From Pseudomonas putida S13.1.2 (GTDB lineage: Bacteria > Pseudomonadota > Gammaproteobacteria > Pseudomonadales > Pseudomonadaceae): 64,000 nt of DNA. Where the stretch lies: assembly GCF_000498395.2 (NCBI RefSeq), contig NZ_CP010979.1:1426001-1490000 (forward strand), read 5' to 3'. Under the pieces are notes generated by a model. That model worked only from the letters and a program-made list of their open reading frames with translations. It was not told the DNA's origin and searched no databases. The position numbers and the translations under genes are program-made. Below are positions 1-7,224 of the stretch, in pieces (the first letter of the stretch is position 1; each line of letters starts with the position of its first letter).

Positions 1-9
1 ACCGAGCCT

Positions 10-231
10 GTGACGTATTTCTGGATCGCCGTAGCGGTGATCATTCTGCTTGTCGATTTGTGGGCCATCGTCAGTGTCTTTCGGAGTGACAAGACCGAGT
101 CGACCAAAGCGATGTGGGCACTGCTACTCCTAGCACTGCCTATCGTCGGCTTAGCTATGTGGGGGATCATGGGGCCACGCGGCATCAAGCGGGGGACGGG
201 GCCATCTTCCCCAGAGCACAGTAAGGGCTGA
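10..231 (+). CDS. Small PLDc_N-type membrane protein
   Basis: This 73-residue protein has two hydrophobic segments (about residues 3-22 and 35-53). A short charged loop separates them, and the tail (KRGTGPSSPEHSKG) is polar. The layout and the W-A/P-G pattern in the second segment fit the PLD nuclease N-terminal (PLDc_N) family of small inner-membrane proteins, whose role is unknown. The start is taken as GTG at 10. The frame stays open to the window edge, so the true start may lie upstream. No partner gene is visible beside it. Confidence 0.65.
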   Translation: MTYFWIAVAVIILLVDLWAIVSVFRSDKTESTKAMWALLLLALPIVGLAMWGIMGPRGIKRGTGPSSPEHSKG

Positions 232-311
232 TGCCAAGCGTTCGGCTTGACCATCAGCTCTAATTCCGCGAAGGAGGCTACTATTTGTAGAGAAACTAGT
301 CAGGTATGGTT

Positions 312-536
312 ATGGACAAGCGTACTTTTGTAGGAATGGTTCAGGCCGGCGAGTCGCTGATTCAGCAGGCGGTGGACGCATTGCGTGTCTACCACGAGGC
401 CCAAGATCGTGGCGAACCAGCTGAAGAGGTCGAGCGCCTGCACTTGCATGCCGAGTCTCTGTTCCAGGCAGTGTCCGATTATCAGCTTCGCGTCATAGCC
501 AAGGCCCGGGGCACGGATCTGCCGCCTCTTCATTGA
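312..536 (+). CDS. Hypothetical protein, mostly helical
   Basis: This protein of 74 residues is acidic, predicted helical and cytoplasmic, with no signal peptide or membrane segment. I do not recognise a family. ATG codons lie at 306 and 312. The second is preferred because an AGG sits about 7 bases before it, but the support is thin. It stands alone on the plus strand, and its stop is 47 bases before the LexA-type box of the next unit. It could be a conserved Pseudomonas small protein, but I cannot name a function. Confidence 0.5.
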   Translation: MDKRTFVGMVQAGESLIQQAVDALRVYHEAQDRGEPAEEVERLHLHAESLFQAVSDYQLRVIAKARGTDLPPLH

Positions 537-582
537 TCCGCCGATCGGCAGTTGTCCGGCGCCGGGATCAATCGCTACGATA

Positions 583-598
583 CTGTATCTTTATACAG
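583..598. promoter_or_regulatory. LexA (SOS) box
   Basis: The 16 bases CTGTATCTTTATACAG match the gammaproteobacterial LexA consensus CTGT-N8-ACAG exactly, with an AT-rich centre. The site ends 12 bases before the ATG at 611, so bound LexA would cover the promoter or the leader of the two-gene unit downstream. This predicts induction by DNA damage. Confidence 0.8.
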
Positions 599-610
599 TA
601 TCGGTGCCCC

Positions 611-904
611 ATGTATTTCCTCCTCGTCCGCCGCCGAGTGAATGGCGTGGCCATCCCCACCGGGCAGCTCAGTAAGATTCAGCCGCTGCGCGCCGACGTT
701 CACATCGGCGACCACCATAGCGAGCCTCTGGGCCGTGTGTCCACCCAGGCTTGGATCTTCAACCCTACGCCGGGGCCGGACGTGATACCCCGGTTGCACG
801 ACGCCAAGGTCAACGGTATGGCCCAGCTCGGGATCAATATCAACGGGGTAGAGGAGGTCGAGGGCGTGCTGTATGCGCAGTCTTGGTGGTGCAGGGCAGA
901 ATGA
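611..904 (+). CDS. Hypothetical protein, first gene of LexA-controlled pair
   Basis: This protein of 97 residues starts [12 protein letters not shown] and has no signal peptide or membrane segment. I do not recognise a family. The ATG at 611 is chosen because it is the first after the LexA box. An upstream extension in the same frame would run through the operator. The stop codon overlaps the next start (ATGA at 901-904), so the two proteins are probably translationally coupled. With the SOS box this looks like a small damage-inducible operon, possibly phage-derived given the integrase remnant 2 kb away. The function is unknown. Confidence 0.6.
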   Translation: MYFLLVRRRVNGVAIPTGQLSKIQPLRADVHIGDHHSEPLGRVSTQAWIFNPTPGPDVIPRLHDAKVNGMAQLGININGVEEVEGVLYAQSWWCRAE

Positions 905-1206
905 TGGCCGGGATACCGCAGGCATGGCTGGATGAATTGAACGACCAGTTCGCCCTGATCACAGACCCGGACGGGCGCGCTGCCGTGCTCGATGAGATGG
1001 CTTATGCCGCCCATCGTCGGCGTGAGGTCAGCGCCGAGAACCTGGTCGACATGCTGGAGCTGTCCGAGGCGGCGAGGGCTTGGGGGTTGATGGAGTTTGA
1101 AGAGGCCTATCACATCGGCCTGTTCAAGTACGAATCGTGGGAGGGGATGGGGAGTGATGAGCCTGGCCGGATCATCGTTGGCAGAACGCCAGGGTGGGGG
1201 TGCTGA
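901..1206 (+). CDS. Hypothetical acidic protein, second gene of LexA-controlled pair
   Basis: This 101-residue acidic protein starts MMAGIPQAW and is rich in predicted helix (about residues 5-75). It ends in a glycine- and proline-containing tail. It starts inside the last codons of the preceding gene through a 4-base ATGA overlap, which ties the two into one transcript under the LexA box at 583-598. No motif is recognised. A damage-response or prophage-related role follows only from the promoter. Confidence 0.6.
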   Translation: MMAGIPQAWLDELNDQFALITDPDGRAAVLDEMAYAAHRRREVSAENLVDMLELSEAARAWGLMEFEEAYHIGLFKYESWEGMGSDEPGRIIVGRTPGWGC

Positions 1207-1393
1207 AGCTGTCTAAAACTGCTCGAAAGCTTCTCGGTTTTAGTGGGGCAAAGTCGCTGAAACTGGCAGAACTGTATTAGACAGGGCCAATGCACAGGCC
1301 GCTTACGGCGCGGCCTGAGGCTCGATTCTCACGCTACTGCTGCAGTACTAGAAGGTGGCAGAGGTAGGGGATTTGATTGGATCGGACGGCACT

Positions 1394-1705
1394 TTACCAG
1401 CCGGTATCGCCTTCGAGCTTGTAATGGTTCGGCTCCTTTCTTGAATCCGTGTTCTTGTCTATGACGACATCTTCTCGCCTTATCGCCGATTGGTTGGGCA
1501 CTGAAGGCATCATGCTATACAGCTCTTCTTCGGGTTTGGCTTTCTTGAGCTTCAGCTTTCCGCTCCGCATTAGCGCAACCGTTTTCTTTCGCTGTGCATC
1601 CGCCCGCTCTCTCTCAAGAGCGCGCCGTCTATCTGCTTTTTGGAGGTCCTTTTCCTTCTCCTTTTCCCTTTTTTGAGTTCCTGCAGATCGTGCCTTTTTG
1701 CTCAT
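1394..1705 (-). CDS. Lysine/arginine-rich hypothetical protein
   Basis: This 103-residue protein has an extremely basic first half. Residues 1-57 are almost all K, R, E, A and Q in a long predicted helix or coiled coil (KREKEKEKDLQKADRRRALE). The C-terminal half is shorter and less charged. Such composition suits nucleic-acid or ribosome contact, but no family is recognised. The upstream GGAACC is a poor ribosome site. It lies on the same strand as the 158-residue protein and follows repeat copy 1. It could be phage cargo. Confidence 0.5.
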   Translation of the reverse strand: MSKKARSAGTQKREKEKEKDLQKADRRRALERERADAQRKKTVALMRSGKLKLKKAKPEEELYSMMPSVPNQSAIRREDVVIDKNTDSRKEPNHYKLEGDTGW

Positions 1706-1743
1706 AAGGTTCCATCCGGATGGCAGTGAAAGGTGTGGGCGAT

Positions 1744-1827
1744 GGGCCGAAAATCGGTTCCAAAACTGAAACGGCGACCCTTGTAGTATACGGCCTGTGG
1801 CAGTGTCGTTTTGCGTTTGTTTTGGAA
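1744..1827. repeat. Bipartite repeat copy 1
   Basis: The left block (1744-1786) matches 2712-2753 almost completely, including 30 identical bases at 1757-1786. The centre is divergent. The right block (GTTTGTTTTGGAA, 1815-1827) is again identical. Within the copy, TTCCAAAAC at 1758-1766 and GTTTTGGAA at 1819-1827 are exact inverted arms. It lies between the stop of the 158-residue gene and the start of the basic 103-residue gene. Conserved outer arms around a variable centre suggest a recombination or protein-binding site rather than a coding duplication. Confidence 0.75.
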
Positions 1828-1943
1828 TCGATTTCTCCGCTTAGCCCGCGTGGATAGGGCGTTTGTATTACGGTCTTGAAAACCGCCGAGCCCAACACCT
1901 ATCTGAGGCTATTGGGCAGGACACATCCAGCTAAGCATCAGTC

Positions 1944-2420
1944 TCACCATCTATGGGGCACAAGCTCACACAGTCTAACCGAAACATCTCGGGGGTCGTC
2001 ACGGCGAGTGCTCGCACCTACTAAATACTTTACAGCTCCATCTTCGACTTCAACAGCTTTTACTACATGCGGATAGTCCCACCCTTGCAAGGTTACTATC
2101 TGTCCTAATAGAGGTGGCCAGACTAAGTTATCTTTATCAGGGCGCTCCACCACTTCCAAAATATGATTTGAGACTAAGGAAATCGAATCTAGTGACTTGG
2201 TTACGGTATCTAACTCGAGACTGCTAGTTTTTGGCTCTGGCTTTTCGCTAAGATGGTCTGACAAAACTTGTTGAAGATCAAAGAGTTCCCCTTTTCCAAT
2301 TGCATCAATTTTATCAATTTGACTAGTTAAGGATTCAATGTTGGATTTTATGTCGTCTATTTTGCGGGCTAAATTTAAATTTTCCAACAGCCAATAGACG
2401 TCATCCGCATCGTAAGCCAT
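1944..2420 (-). CDS. Hypothetical AT-rich coiled-coil protein
   Basis: This 158-residue acidic protein starts MAYDADDVYWLLENL. Residues 10-95 look like heptad-rich helix or coiled coil. The C-terminal part (about 100-150) holds short beta-like segments (QIVTLQGWDYPHVVKAVEV). The start is strongly supported by GGGGAGG 8 bases before the ATG. Codon use is much richer in A and T than in the core genes, which points to horizontal acquisition. It lies between the two bipartite repeats and directly after a 58-codon ORF. No family is recognised. Confidence 0.6.
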   Translation of the reverse strand: MAYDADDVYWLLENLNLARKIDDIKSNIESLTSQIDKIDAIGKGELFDLQQVLSDHLSEKPEPKTSSLELDTVTKSLDSISLVSNHILEVVERPDKDNLVWPPLLGQIVTLQGWDYPHVVKAVEVEDGAVKYLVGASTRRDDPRDVSVRLCELVPHRW

Positions 2421-2442
2421 GAGTGCACCTCCCCAAAAACGG

Positions 2443-2619
2443 CTACTCTATCTGAGAATCCAGCATTTGATCCATAGTGAGGAGGACGATCATCGCCGTG
2501 ATCGTTCTTCTTCCAATGGGCCTTGGGGCGGAGTGAAATCCGTCTACGACATGCATGCGGGTAGTGCCAGGTGCTGGTGCGAGAATCCTCAAGGCGATAG
2601 CAATGGTGATACCACTCAT
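2443..2619 (-). CDS. Possible 58-residue hypothetical protein
   Basis: This short ORF starts MSGITIAIALRIL and contains RMHVVDGFHSAP and a C-terminal TMDQMLDSQIE. It stops 22 bases before the start of the 158-residue gene, as in an operon. No clear ribosome site precedes its ATG, so the start could differ. The sequence looks protein-like, with a balanced composition and conserved-looking motifs. I recall, without certainty, similar peptides in Pseudomonas prophage regions. It may be a remnant. Confidence 0.35.
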   Translation of the reverse strand: MSGITIAIALRILAPAPGTTRMHVVDGFHSAPRPIGRRTITAMIVLLTMDQMLDSQIE

Positions 2620-2711
2620 GAGGCAGCGAGGGGTGCTGGAGGGGCAGGGTCAAGCCAGTGCTGAGGTTGTCTTAGGCGCTTCGGTGCAGCGCTGCACGGC
2701 GGATAAAAATG

Positions 2712-2795
2712 GGGCCAAAATCAGTTCCAAAACTGAAACGGCGACCCTTGTAGAATGCGGGTTACAGCCCGGCAAATCCCAGTTTGTTTTGGAAC
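2712..2795. repeat. Bipartite repeat copy 2
   Basis: This is the second copy of the repeat at 1744-1827, 968 bases away and in the same orientation. The 30-base block at 2724-2753 is identical to 1757-1786, and GTTTGTTTTGGAA recurs at 2782-2794. GTTCCAAAAC (2724-2733) and GTTTTGGAAC (2786-2795) form a 10-bp exact inverted pair. The arm-to-arm length is 72 bp, against 71 bp in copy 1. It sits about 210 bp downstream of the integrase remnant stop, where attachment-site arms are often found. Apart from this copy I see no gene in 2620-3007. Confidence 0.75.
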
Positions 2796-3007
2796 TTGTT
2801 TTCACACCAACGCCGCATGAGAGGGCAATTCTTGTATCGGATTGCAAATCCGGGAAACGGCTCGGCCTGGGCCCCGGAACTGGGAGCCATTCTTGGGCCA
2901 ATTCTTGGGCCAATGCATGCGTTTTTATGCGTTCTTGAGAGGCTGAAACCCCCGGAAACACTGCACTCTACACCGCTCAAAACCGCGAAAATAATCGCAT
3001 GGTGATG

Positions 3008-3268
3008 TTAGCGGTGGAGATCAAGGAGCTTACCTATCAATAACTTACGTGGCTTCTTCGCAGCTACGGACCAATTTCGGACCAATCTGGAGCTTTTCCG
3101 GCTCCGCCAGTCGTTGGACGAGTTAATCCAGCGCGCATAAGTCGATAAGAGCATCTGCACGCTATGCCCGAGCTGTTGGGCGATAAATGCGGGGTTGAGG
3201 CCGGACATTGAGCGTATTGTCGCATAGGTGTGACGGCAGTTGTATGGGGGGCGACGCCTGATCCCAAT
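3008..3268 (-). pseudogene. Phage-type tyrosine integrase, C-terminal remnant
   Basis: The 86 codons open from 3268 to the stop at 3008 encode the end of a tyrosine recombinase. They contain the box II pattern PYNCRHTYAT (catalytic Arg and neighbouring His), then QQLGHS (His of the LGH motif), then STYARWI (nucleophilic Tyr). An in-frame stop at 3269-3271 cuts it off. The N-terminal arm and core-binding domains and the box I Arg are missing, so it cannot be an active integrase. A full-length relative would have about 350-400 residues. It marks a decayed prophage or island end. Confidence 0.75.
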
Positions 3269-3549
3269 TCATTCGGCACAGGCACCCGCTGTTCAGGGTA
3301 ACCGCAGGCCTGTTTCACGCACCCGGCGTTCGTCGAAGGAGGGAACAGGAACGGTGTTTCGGTCACCGCCCCCCTTGCCTGGCTTCGCCTTTGCCGCCAT
3401 GTCGCGGCAGTGGGTCGAGGGCGAGGGGTAAAAAAATGGAGCTTTTGCTCGCGCCTGGTGGTCAAGCTAGTTGGATAGGCCTAATCACAAATGAAGGGGT
3501 CTGCCCATCCTGGTTGCACCAATCACCCACTGGCGGTGAAGGAGAGCTT

Positions 3550-3849
3550 ATGCGAATGAGGGGCCACGTTTACTGGGCTTGGGCTGACCCGACACTGCAC
3601 CACCAAAGTCATGAAGAAACACTGAGTGACGGCACCCGCATCGATGTGCGGGTCAGGCTGTCCCGAACGGGTGGAGCGCAGATGTTCCTGGGGGTTTATG
3701 CTCGGTCAGGGATGGCGTTATTTGAGGAGGCATTCAACTCTCGGCCAGGCGAGTCGATGACCAGGGCGCTTGCCTGGGGAGTGGCTCGGGCGCGCCACAT
3801 CGCTGCCGAAGGCGCTCCTGCCGCCGACCTTTTCGCCGCTTCGAAATAG
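3550..3849 (+). CDS. Hypothetical protein
   Basis: This 99-residue protein starts MRMRGHVYWAWADP and has no signal peptide or membrane segment. GGAGA lies about 5 bases before the ATG at 3550, which decides the start. The frame could extend to ATG 3436, but that has no comparable ribosome site. The middle (TRIDVRVRLSRTGGAQMFLGVY) looks like a small beta sheet, and the C-terminal third is helical. No family is recognised. It lies just past the integrase remnant; 3269-3549 between them holds no gene I can support. Confidence 0.5.
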   Translation: MRMRGHVYWAWADPTLHHQSHEETLSDGTRIDVRVRLSRTGGAQMFLGVYARSGMALFEEAFNSRPGESMTRALAWGVARARHIAAEGAPAADLFAASK

Positions 3850-3925
3850 AGAAAGAGGGGCTATAGAGCCGGTTCAGTGGTCGCCGGAGGCTATGCTGGC
3901 TGTCAAACCACTCGAGGAGCGTGAG

Positions 3926-4216
3926 ATGAAACGACTATTGCTGGCTGCTTTGCTGGTAGCTTCGGGCGCTGCCCACGCCGGTATTCCGCTGGTGAACGCA
4001 ACGTGCCCCGGAAATATCGAGGTGCATGCCGACAAGGGCGGGCCGATCTACATCAATGGCAAAGAAGGCAAGCTGAAGAAGTTCAACGACAACTACTTTG
4101 AAGCCAAGGGCAGCGGGGTGACTGTGTCACTGTCGATCAACCCCGACGGTTCGCCCGATGTCTCGTACACCGGCAAGAACAAAGCCAACGGGGTGTGCCA
4201 GGTCAAGGCGTCGTAG
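3926..4216 (+). CDS. Small secreted protein
   Basis: This 96-residue protein has a classical signal peptide: MKR, then a hydrophobic run LLLAALLVASGAAHA with a probable cleavage after AHA near residue 18. The mature part is about 78 residues and basic, and has two cysteines (ATCPGN and GVCQV) that could pair in the periplasm. GAGGAG lies upstream of the ATG. The family is not recognised. The mature domain looks beta-rich (GPIYINGKEGKLKKF), so a small periplasmic binding or inhibitor protein is possible but unproven. Confidence 0.55.
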   Translation: MKRLLLAALLVASGAAHAGIPLVNATCPGNIEVHADKGGPIYINGKEGKLKKFNDNYFEAKGSGVTVSLSINPDGSPDVSYTGKNKANGVCQVKAS

Positions 4217-4318
4217 AGGGCCGCCATGCATGAGCGTAGCGGCAGCCATTGGAGGGGCTTCGGTGATGGAACGATAATTGCTGTGACCCTGAGACATTGA
4301 CCCGCGGAGAGCGCCGAA

Positions 4319-4417
4319 ATGACTCAGGATGACCGTTATTACATGGTTTTCGTTGTGACTGCTGTGCTGGTCCTGGACCTGGTGGCAACCTTGGTGTTTC
4401 TGAACGCCATCGCCTGA
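4319..4417 (+). CDS. 32-residue single-pass membrane protein
   Basis: This short ORF encodes a polar head (MTQDDRYY) and one hydrophobic segment from about residue 9 to 31 (VFVVTAVLVLDLVATLVFL). GGAGA sits 8 bases before the ATG, a good ribosome site for so short a frame. It lies between a secreted protein and a lipoprotein on the same strand. Such miniproteins often act on membrane complexes, but no partner is evident here. The aspartate within the membrane segment is unusual. Confidence 0.5.
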   Translation: MTQDDRYYMVFVVTAVLVLDLVATLVFLNAIA

Positions 4418-4644
4418 CCCCGATAGTGGGCTTGGGAATACTCGGAGTTGGGGCCACTTGCGGTTGCTTATGCTCATCAGAAGAGAACGTTCACTGCGCC
4501 CTGAATGCAGCCTTGACCCATATAGCAAACAAACATAGGGCACGGTTGTTGTTGAGCAGTAACATGGGCTCACGAAAACTAAAAAATGGCGTGCTACTGG
4601 CAACACTTTCCTACGTTCTAGATGGGGCAGCAGGAGCGTGTCGC

Positions 4645-5013
4645 GTGAAGAGCTCAATATCGTTAGCAGGCGCCTTACTCGTGTCCGCCTTCGCCACATT
4701 GTTCACGGCAGGTTGCGCACAAACCCCTGACGTGCGTGACGGCCATGACTATACCTCTGGCACCACCGCGAAAAGCGCACCCGTGTATCTGGGATGCGTG
4801 AAGGGCGAACTGCCAGGGCATGTGAAAACCTACGAGGTCGATGGCGATAACTCGGTCAGACTGTTCATCGAAAGCACCGACCCCAGCAAGGCAGAGGGCC
4901 TTGTGGAGTTGCGCAGCACAGCCGGCCAGCACCAGTTCACAGCCTATCAACGCGATGCCTGGTACGACCATGGCCGGTTGCTGGATGCCGCGTTGATGTG
5001 TTCAAAAGCATGA
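4645..5013 (+). CDS. Hypothetical lipoprotein
   Basis: This 122-residue protein starts at GTG 4645, with CAGGAG 8 bases upstream. It has a lipoprotein signal peptide ending in the lipobox FTAGC, so the lipidated cysteine is near residue 22. The mature domain contains two further cysteines (YLGCVKGE and ALMCSKA) that could form a disulfide. The residue after the lipidated Cys is Ala, which suggests outer-membrane sorting. A rho-independent terminator follows at once. The family is not recognised. Confidence 0.6.
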   Translation: MKSSISLAGALLVSAFATLFTAGCAQTPDVRDGHDYTSGTTAKSAPVYLGCVKGELPGHVKTYEVDGDNSVRLFIESTDPSKAEGLVELRSTAGQHQFTAYQRDAWYDHGRLLDAALMCSKA

Positions 5014-5033
5014 TGCACTGACCTCCCTACACT

Positions 5034-5062
5034 AAAAGCCCGCCATCGAAAGCGGGTTTTTT
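5034..5062 (+). terminator. Rho-independent terminator
   Basis: The hairpin AGCCCGC / GCGGGTT has a CATCGAAA loop and runs into six T residues. It begins about 20 bases after the lipoprotein stop codon and should end that transcript. Confidence 0.8.
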
Positions 5063-5207
5063 GTGTTTGGGAACGTCAGCATGATATCCGCCCAACGCGC
5101 TGTATGCAGGTTCACCGGCAAATTTCAAGAACTGGCTTGAGCAGCGCTTTTTTTGCATTCGCCTGCCTTGCCCGTGATAATTCACGCATTTGGATGGAGG
5201 ACAGTGG

Positions 5208-5543
5208 GTGGAAGCAAGAAGCGTTGTCGCCGAAATGTTCATTGGGATCCCGACGCATTTCTGGGTGTTGCCCGTTGCCGGCCTGGTTGCGTTCTACGGG
5301 CTGAAATGGTCGGCCAGCTTCGGCAGTCGGCGCACCCTTGTGCAAGCCTCGACTTACCTGTTATTGCTGGCCCTGGCGGTGCTGCCTAGCGGCTTTTATG
5401 CCCTGTTTCCACCGGCGCCTGACCCGGATGTGCTGTTGAATCACTCGCCACTGCCCAACTATGCGGGGCGCTTCTACCTGGACGCGTTCTACGTCTTCAG
5501 TGGTTGGGCGCTGAGCAAAGTGGTGAAGCTCAAGTTCAGCTGA
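5208..5543 (+). CDS. Hypothetical membrane protein
   Basis: This protein of 111 residues probably starts at GTG 5208, because GGAGG lies 7 bases before it. ATG 5235 is the alternative. There are about three hydrophobic segments: residues 17-30 (HFWVLPVAGLVAFYG), 43-60 (ASTYLLLLALAVLPSGFYAL) and a shorter one near the C-terminus (FYVFSGWALSKVV). It stands alone with no clear operon partner. The function is unknown. Confidence 0.55.
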   Translation: MEARSVVAEMFIGIPTHFWVLPVAGLVAFYGLKWSASFGSRRTLVQASTYLLLLALAVLPSGFYALFPPAPDPDVLLNHSPLPNYAGRFYLDAFYVFSGWALSKVVKLKFS

Positions 5544-5579
5544 AGAGCTGGCCGGGCACCTGACGTGCCGATTCGCTTA

Positions 5580-5843
5580 TCAGCAAGCACCGTCAATGTC
5601 GTCGTCGATTTTCGCGGCGACAGAGCGCAACTCGTCCGCAACCACATTGATGGACCTGATGTGCGCCGTCACGTCGAGCGCACTCTGCAAAGTGGCTCTT
5701 GCCTCCATGAACCTGGCGTGGCCACTCATGGCCTGGCTGAGCTTTTCCAGATGATCGGCTGTTCTGACCAGATCTGACTTGATGCTGTGAAGCGTTTCCA
5801 TGGTGCTAAAGGCCTTCCTGGTCTGTGGCGTCAACGGTGCCAT
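5580..5843 (-). CDS. Hypothetical helical protein
   Basis: This protein of 87 residues is predicted almost wholly helical, with heptad-like spacing over residues 15-80 (HSIKSDLVRTADHLEKLSQA). It has no signal peptide or membrane segment. The ATG at 5843 is preferred to that at 5849 because GAGG then sits 8 bases upstream. I do not recognise a family. It lies between a membrane protein and an Rhs-like fragment on the same strand, and a link to the latter is only positional. Confidence 0.45.
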   Translation of the reverse strand: MAPLTPQTRKAFSTMETLHSIKSDLVRTADHLEKLSQAMSGHARFMEARATLQSALDVTAHIRSINVVADELRSVAAKIDDDIDGAC

Positions 5844-5916
5844 GAGCATCGCCTCAGGACAACAGATTTGTGGAAGGCGGCGATCCTTGCGGTGGCACCG
5901 ATGCGGCCCGAGGGCC

Positions 5917-6117
5917 TCAGCTTTTTTCCTGCACCTGTAGTACCGAACCCTTGTCGTCGGTCACCAGCAATCCGCTGAGGTGGGTGCCGTCTGATTGTTG
6001 CTCGGCAAGCGGCACATCCGAGGAGCGGAAGATGCTACGGCCCTGTTCATTGGTTTTGACAGTGACGAGTTTGCCATTCTGATAGAAGAAGCGCGTGGTG
6101 TTGGCGTGCTTTTGCAT
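5917..6117 (-). CDS. Rhs/YD-repeat fragment
   Basis: The 66 residues resemble the stretch just before the hypervariable tip of Pseudomonas Rhs/YD-repeat toxins. Visible motifs are TTRFFYQNGKLVTV, RSIFRSSDVPLAEQQ and LLVTDDKGSVLQV. In full proteins the last motif is followed by a conserved HAYSPYG-type core sequence, but here the frame ends in a stop nine bases later. An AGGA precedes the ATG, so it may be translated as a stand-alone peptide. Either it is an orphan displaced from an Rhs locus or a small independent gene. No immunity gene is recognised. Confidence 0.5.
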   Translation of the reverse strand: MQKHANTTRFFYQNGKLVTVKTNEQGRSIFRSSDVPLAEQQSDGTHLSGLLVTDDKGSVLQVQEKS

Positions 6118-6232
6118 GGTGTGTATTTCCTGGCCGGGTTGCGGTGTGATGCCACATTGGCAGTTTCACTTTCTCAACGTTCAGCCGCCAATGCTACTGG
6201 CAGAAATATCAGGTGCTCTCCATGGGTCCCGC

Positions 6233-6547
6233 TCAGGCTTCGTCCTGCAACCGCCCGGGGCTGAAGAAAAACGAGGCCACCACCACCGCTGTGATTACGC
6301 CTGTTGCATCTGCGATAAACAGCAGCAGCGCACTGGTATCTCCATGCGCCAAGTGTTTGCCCAGTGCAAAGTCCACACCGTGCGGGCATGCGGCGATCAT
6401 TAGCAGCATGGCGGCCAGCAGGCCCGAGAGGAGCTTCATGTAGGCCCTGCCGAATGCCAGGCCATACGCCCAGAACACGAAAATACAAAGCACGGCCAGG
6501 CCGGTGGAAGTTGCATATTGAGCGAGTATTTCCAGCCACCAGAGCAT
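6233..6547 (-). CDS. Hypothetical inner-membrane protein
   Basis: This 104-residue protein starts MLWWLEILAQYATSTG and has about three hydrophobic segments (residues 15-33, 40-55 and 75-95). CAGGAG lies 7 bases before the ATG, so the longer in-frame extension upstream is rejected. The loop containing CPHGVDFALGKHLAHGDT carries one cysteine and several histidines and may face the periplasm. The function is unknown. It lies next to the Rhs fragment on the same strand. Confidence 0.55.
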   Translation of the reverse strand: MLWWLEILAQYATSTGLAVLCIFVFWAYGLAFGRAYMKLLSGLLAAMLLMIAACPHGVDFALGKHLAHGDTSALLLFIADATGVITAVVVASFFFSPGRLQDEA

Positions 6548-6807
6548 AGGGTTCTCCTGAGCAAAGCCGGCTGGTGATGCCGTTGCCTGATGTTGATCAG
6601 AAGCGGGGCAGAATGAATTCGTTCCCTGGGTGCAAACAATTAATTGCCGTTCCGGGCTCCCGTAAACAAGCCGTGATGTGGTTGTGTTGTCACGGGCGCG
6701 TTGTTGCTGTGGCACTTGCACGAAAATTCAGCAGCAAGACCTTGGTTGATTAGAAACCCGAGGCTACCCTCGTTAGAATGCAGCGTATTCCTGACGGCCA
6801 ATTGCAA

Positions 6808-7137
6808 ATGTCTACTTTTCGTATCTTCATCGCGTCTGCGTTAGTTGCCAGTCTTGCCGGCTGCGCAACGCCTGGCAAACCCACTGCCAGCAAGCTGACC
6901 CAAAAAACGCCGCAGGCGTACGCCGCCTGTGTGTTGCCTAAGTGGCAGGTTTTGGCCCCCCAGGCTACCCAGAAGTCGATAGCCCACGGCTACCGGCTGA
7001 CGGCATCCAGTGCAGTGGCAAGTGACGATGTGCTGGACGTGGTTGACTCTCGCGATGGCAGCCGCGCGACCTTCTACAAGGGCAGCTTCCTGTCTGGGGA
7101 CAAATTGCGCCAGGCTGCCAGGGAATGCCTGGACTGA
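6808..7137 (+). CDS. Hypothetical lipoprotein
   Basis: This 109-residue protein starts MSTFRIFIASALVASLAGC. It has a lipoprotein signal with lipobox LAGC and lipidated Cys at residue 19. The ATG at 6808 gives a normal signal length, whereas an extension to 6778 would add ten polar residues. The mature part contains YAACVLPKW and ARECLD, two cysteines that may pair. The family is not recognised. It is transcribed alone and followed by a REP-like element. Confidence 0.55.
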   Translation: MSTFRIFIASALVASLAGCATPGKPTASKLTQKTPQAYAACVLPKWQVLAPQATQKSIAHGYRLTASSAVASDDVLDVVDSRDGSRATFYKGSFLSGDKLRQAARECLD

Positions 7138-7153
7138 GTCAATAGCCTGCGGT

Positions 7154-7202
7154 CTTGGGGCCGCGTTGCGCCCCAGTCGCGACGCAAAGGCCGCTCCTGC
7201 AG
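7154..7202. repeat. Degenerate REP-like element
   Basis: This GC-rich stretch of about 49 bases contains an internal GGGGC...GCCCC hairpin and ends in AAAGGCCGCTCCTGCAG, the tail of the common P. putida REP repeat. It lies between a lipoprotein gene and the convergent hypothetical gene. Confidence 0.55.
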
Positions 7203-7224
7203 CGGAGCACGTACTGTCCGGTTT

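Noticed and set aside
1744..2795. Integron-type attC sites for the two repeats
   Set aside because: The ends do not fit the RYYYAAC / GTTRRRY consensus, and the nearby integrase remnant has the phage-type C-terminus.
3391..3549. Longer start for the hypothetical protein at 3550
   Set aside because: The ATG at 3550 has a good GGAGA; the upstream residues show no conservation signal I can see.
4426..4644. N-terminal extension of the lipoprotein gene at 4645
   Set aside because: It would place 73 residues before a normal lipoprotein signal peptide and has no ribosome site.
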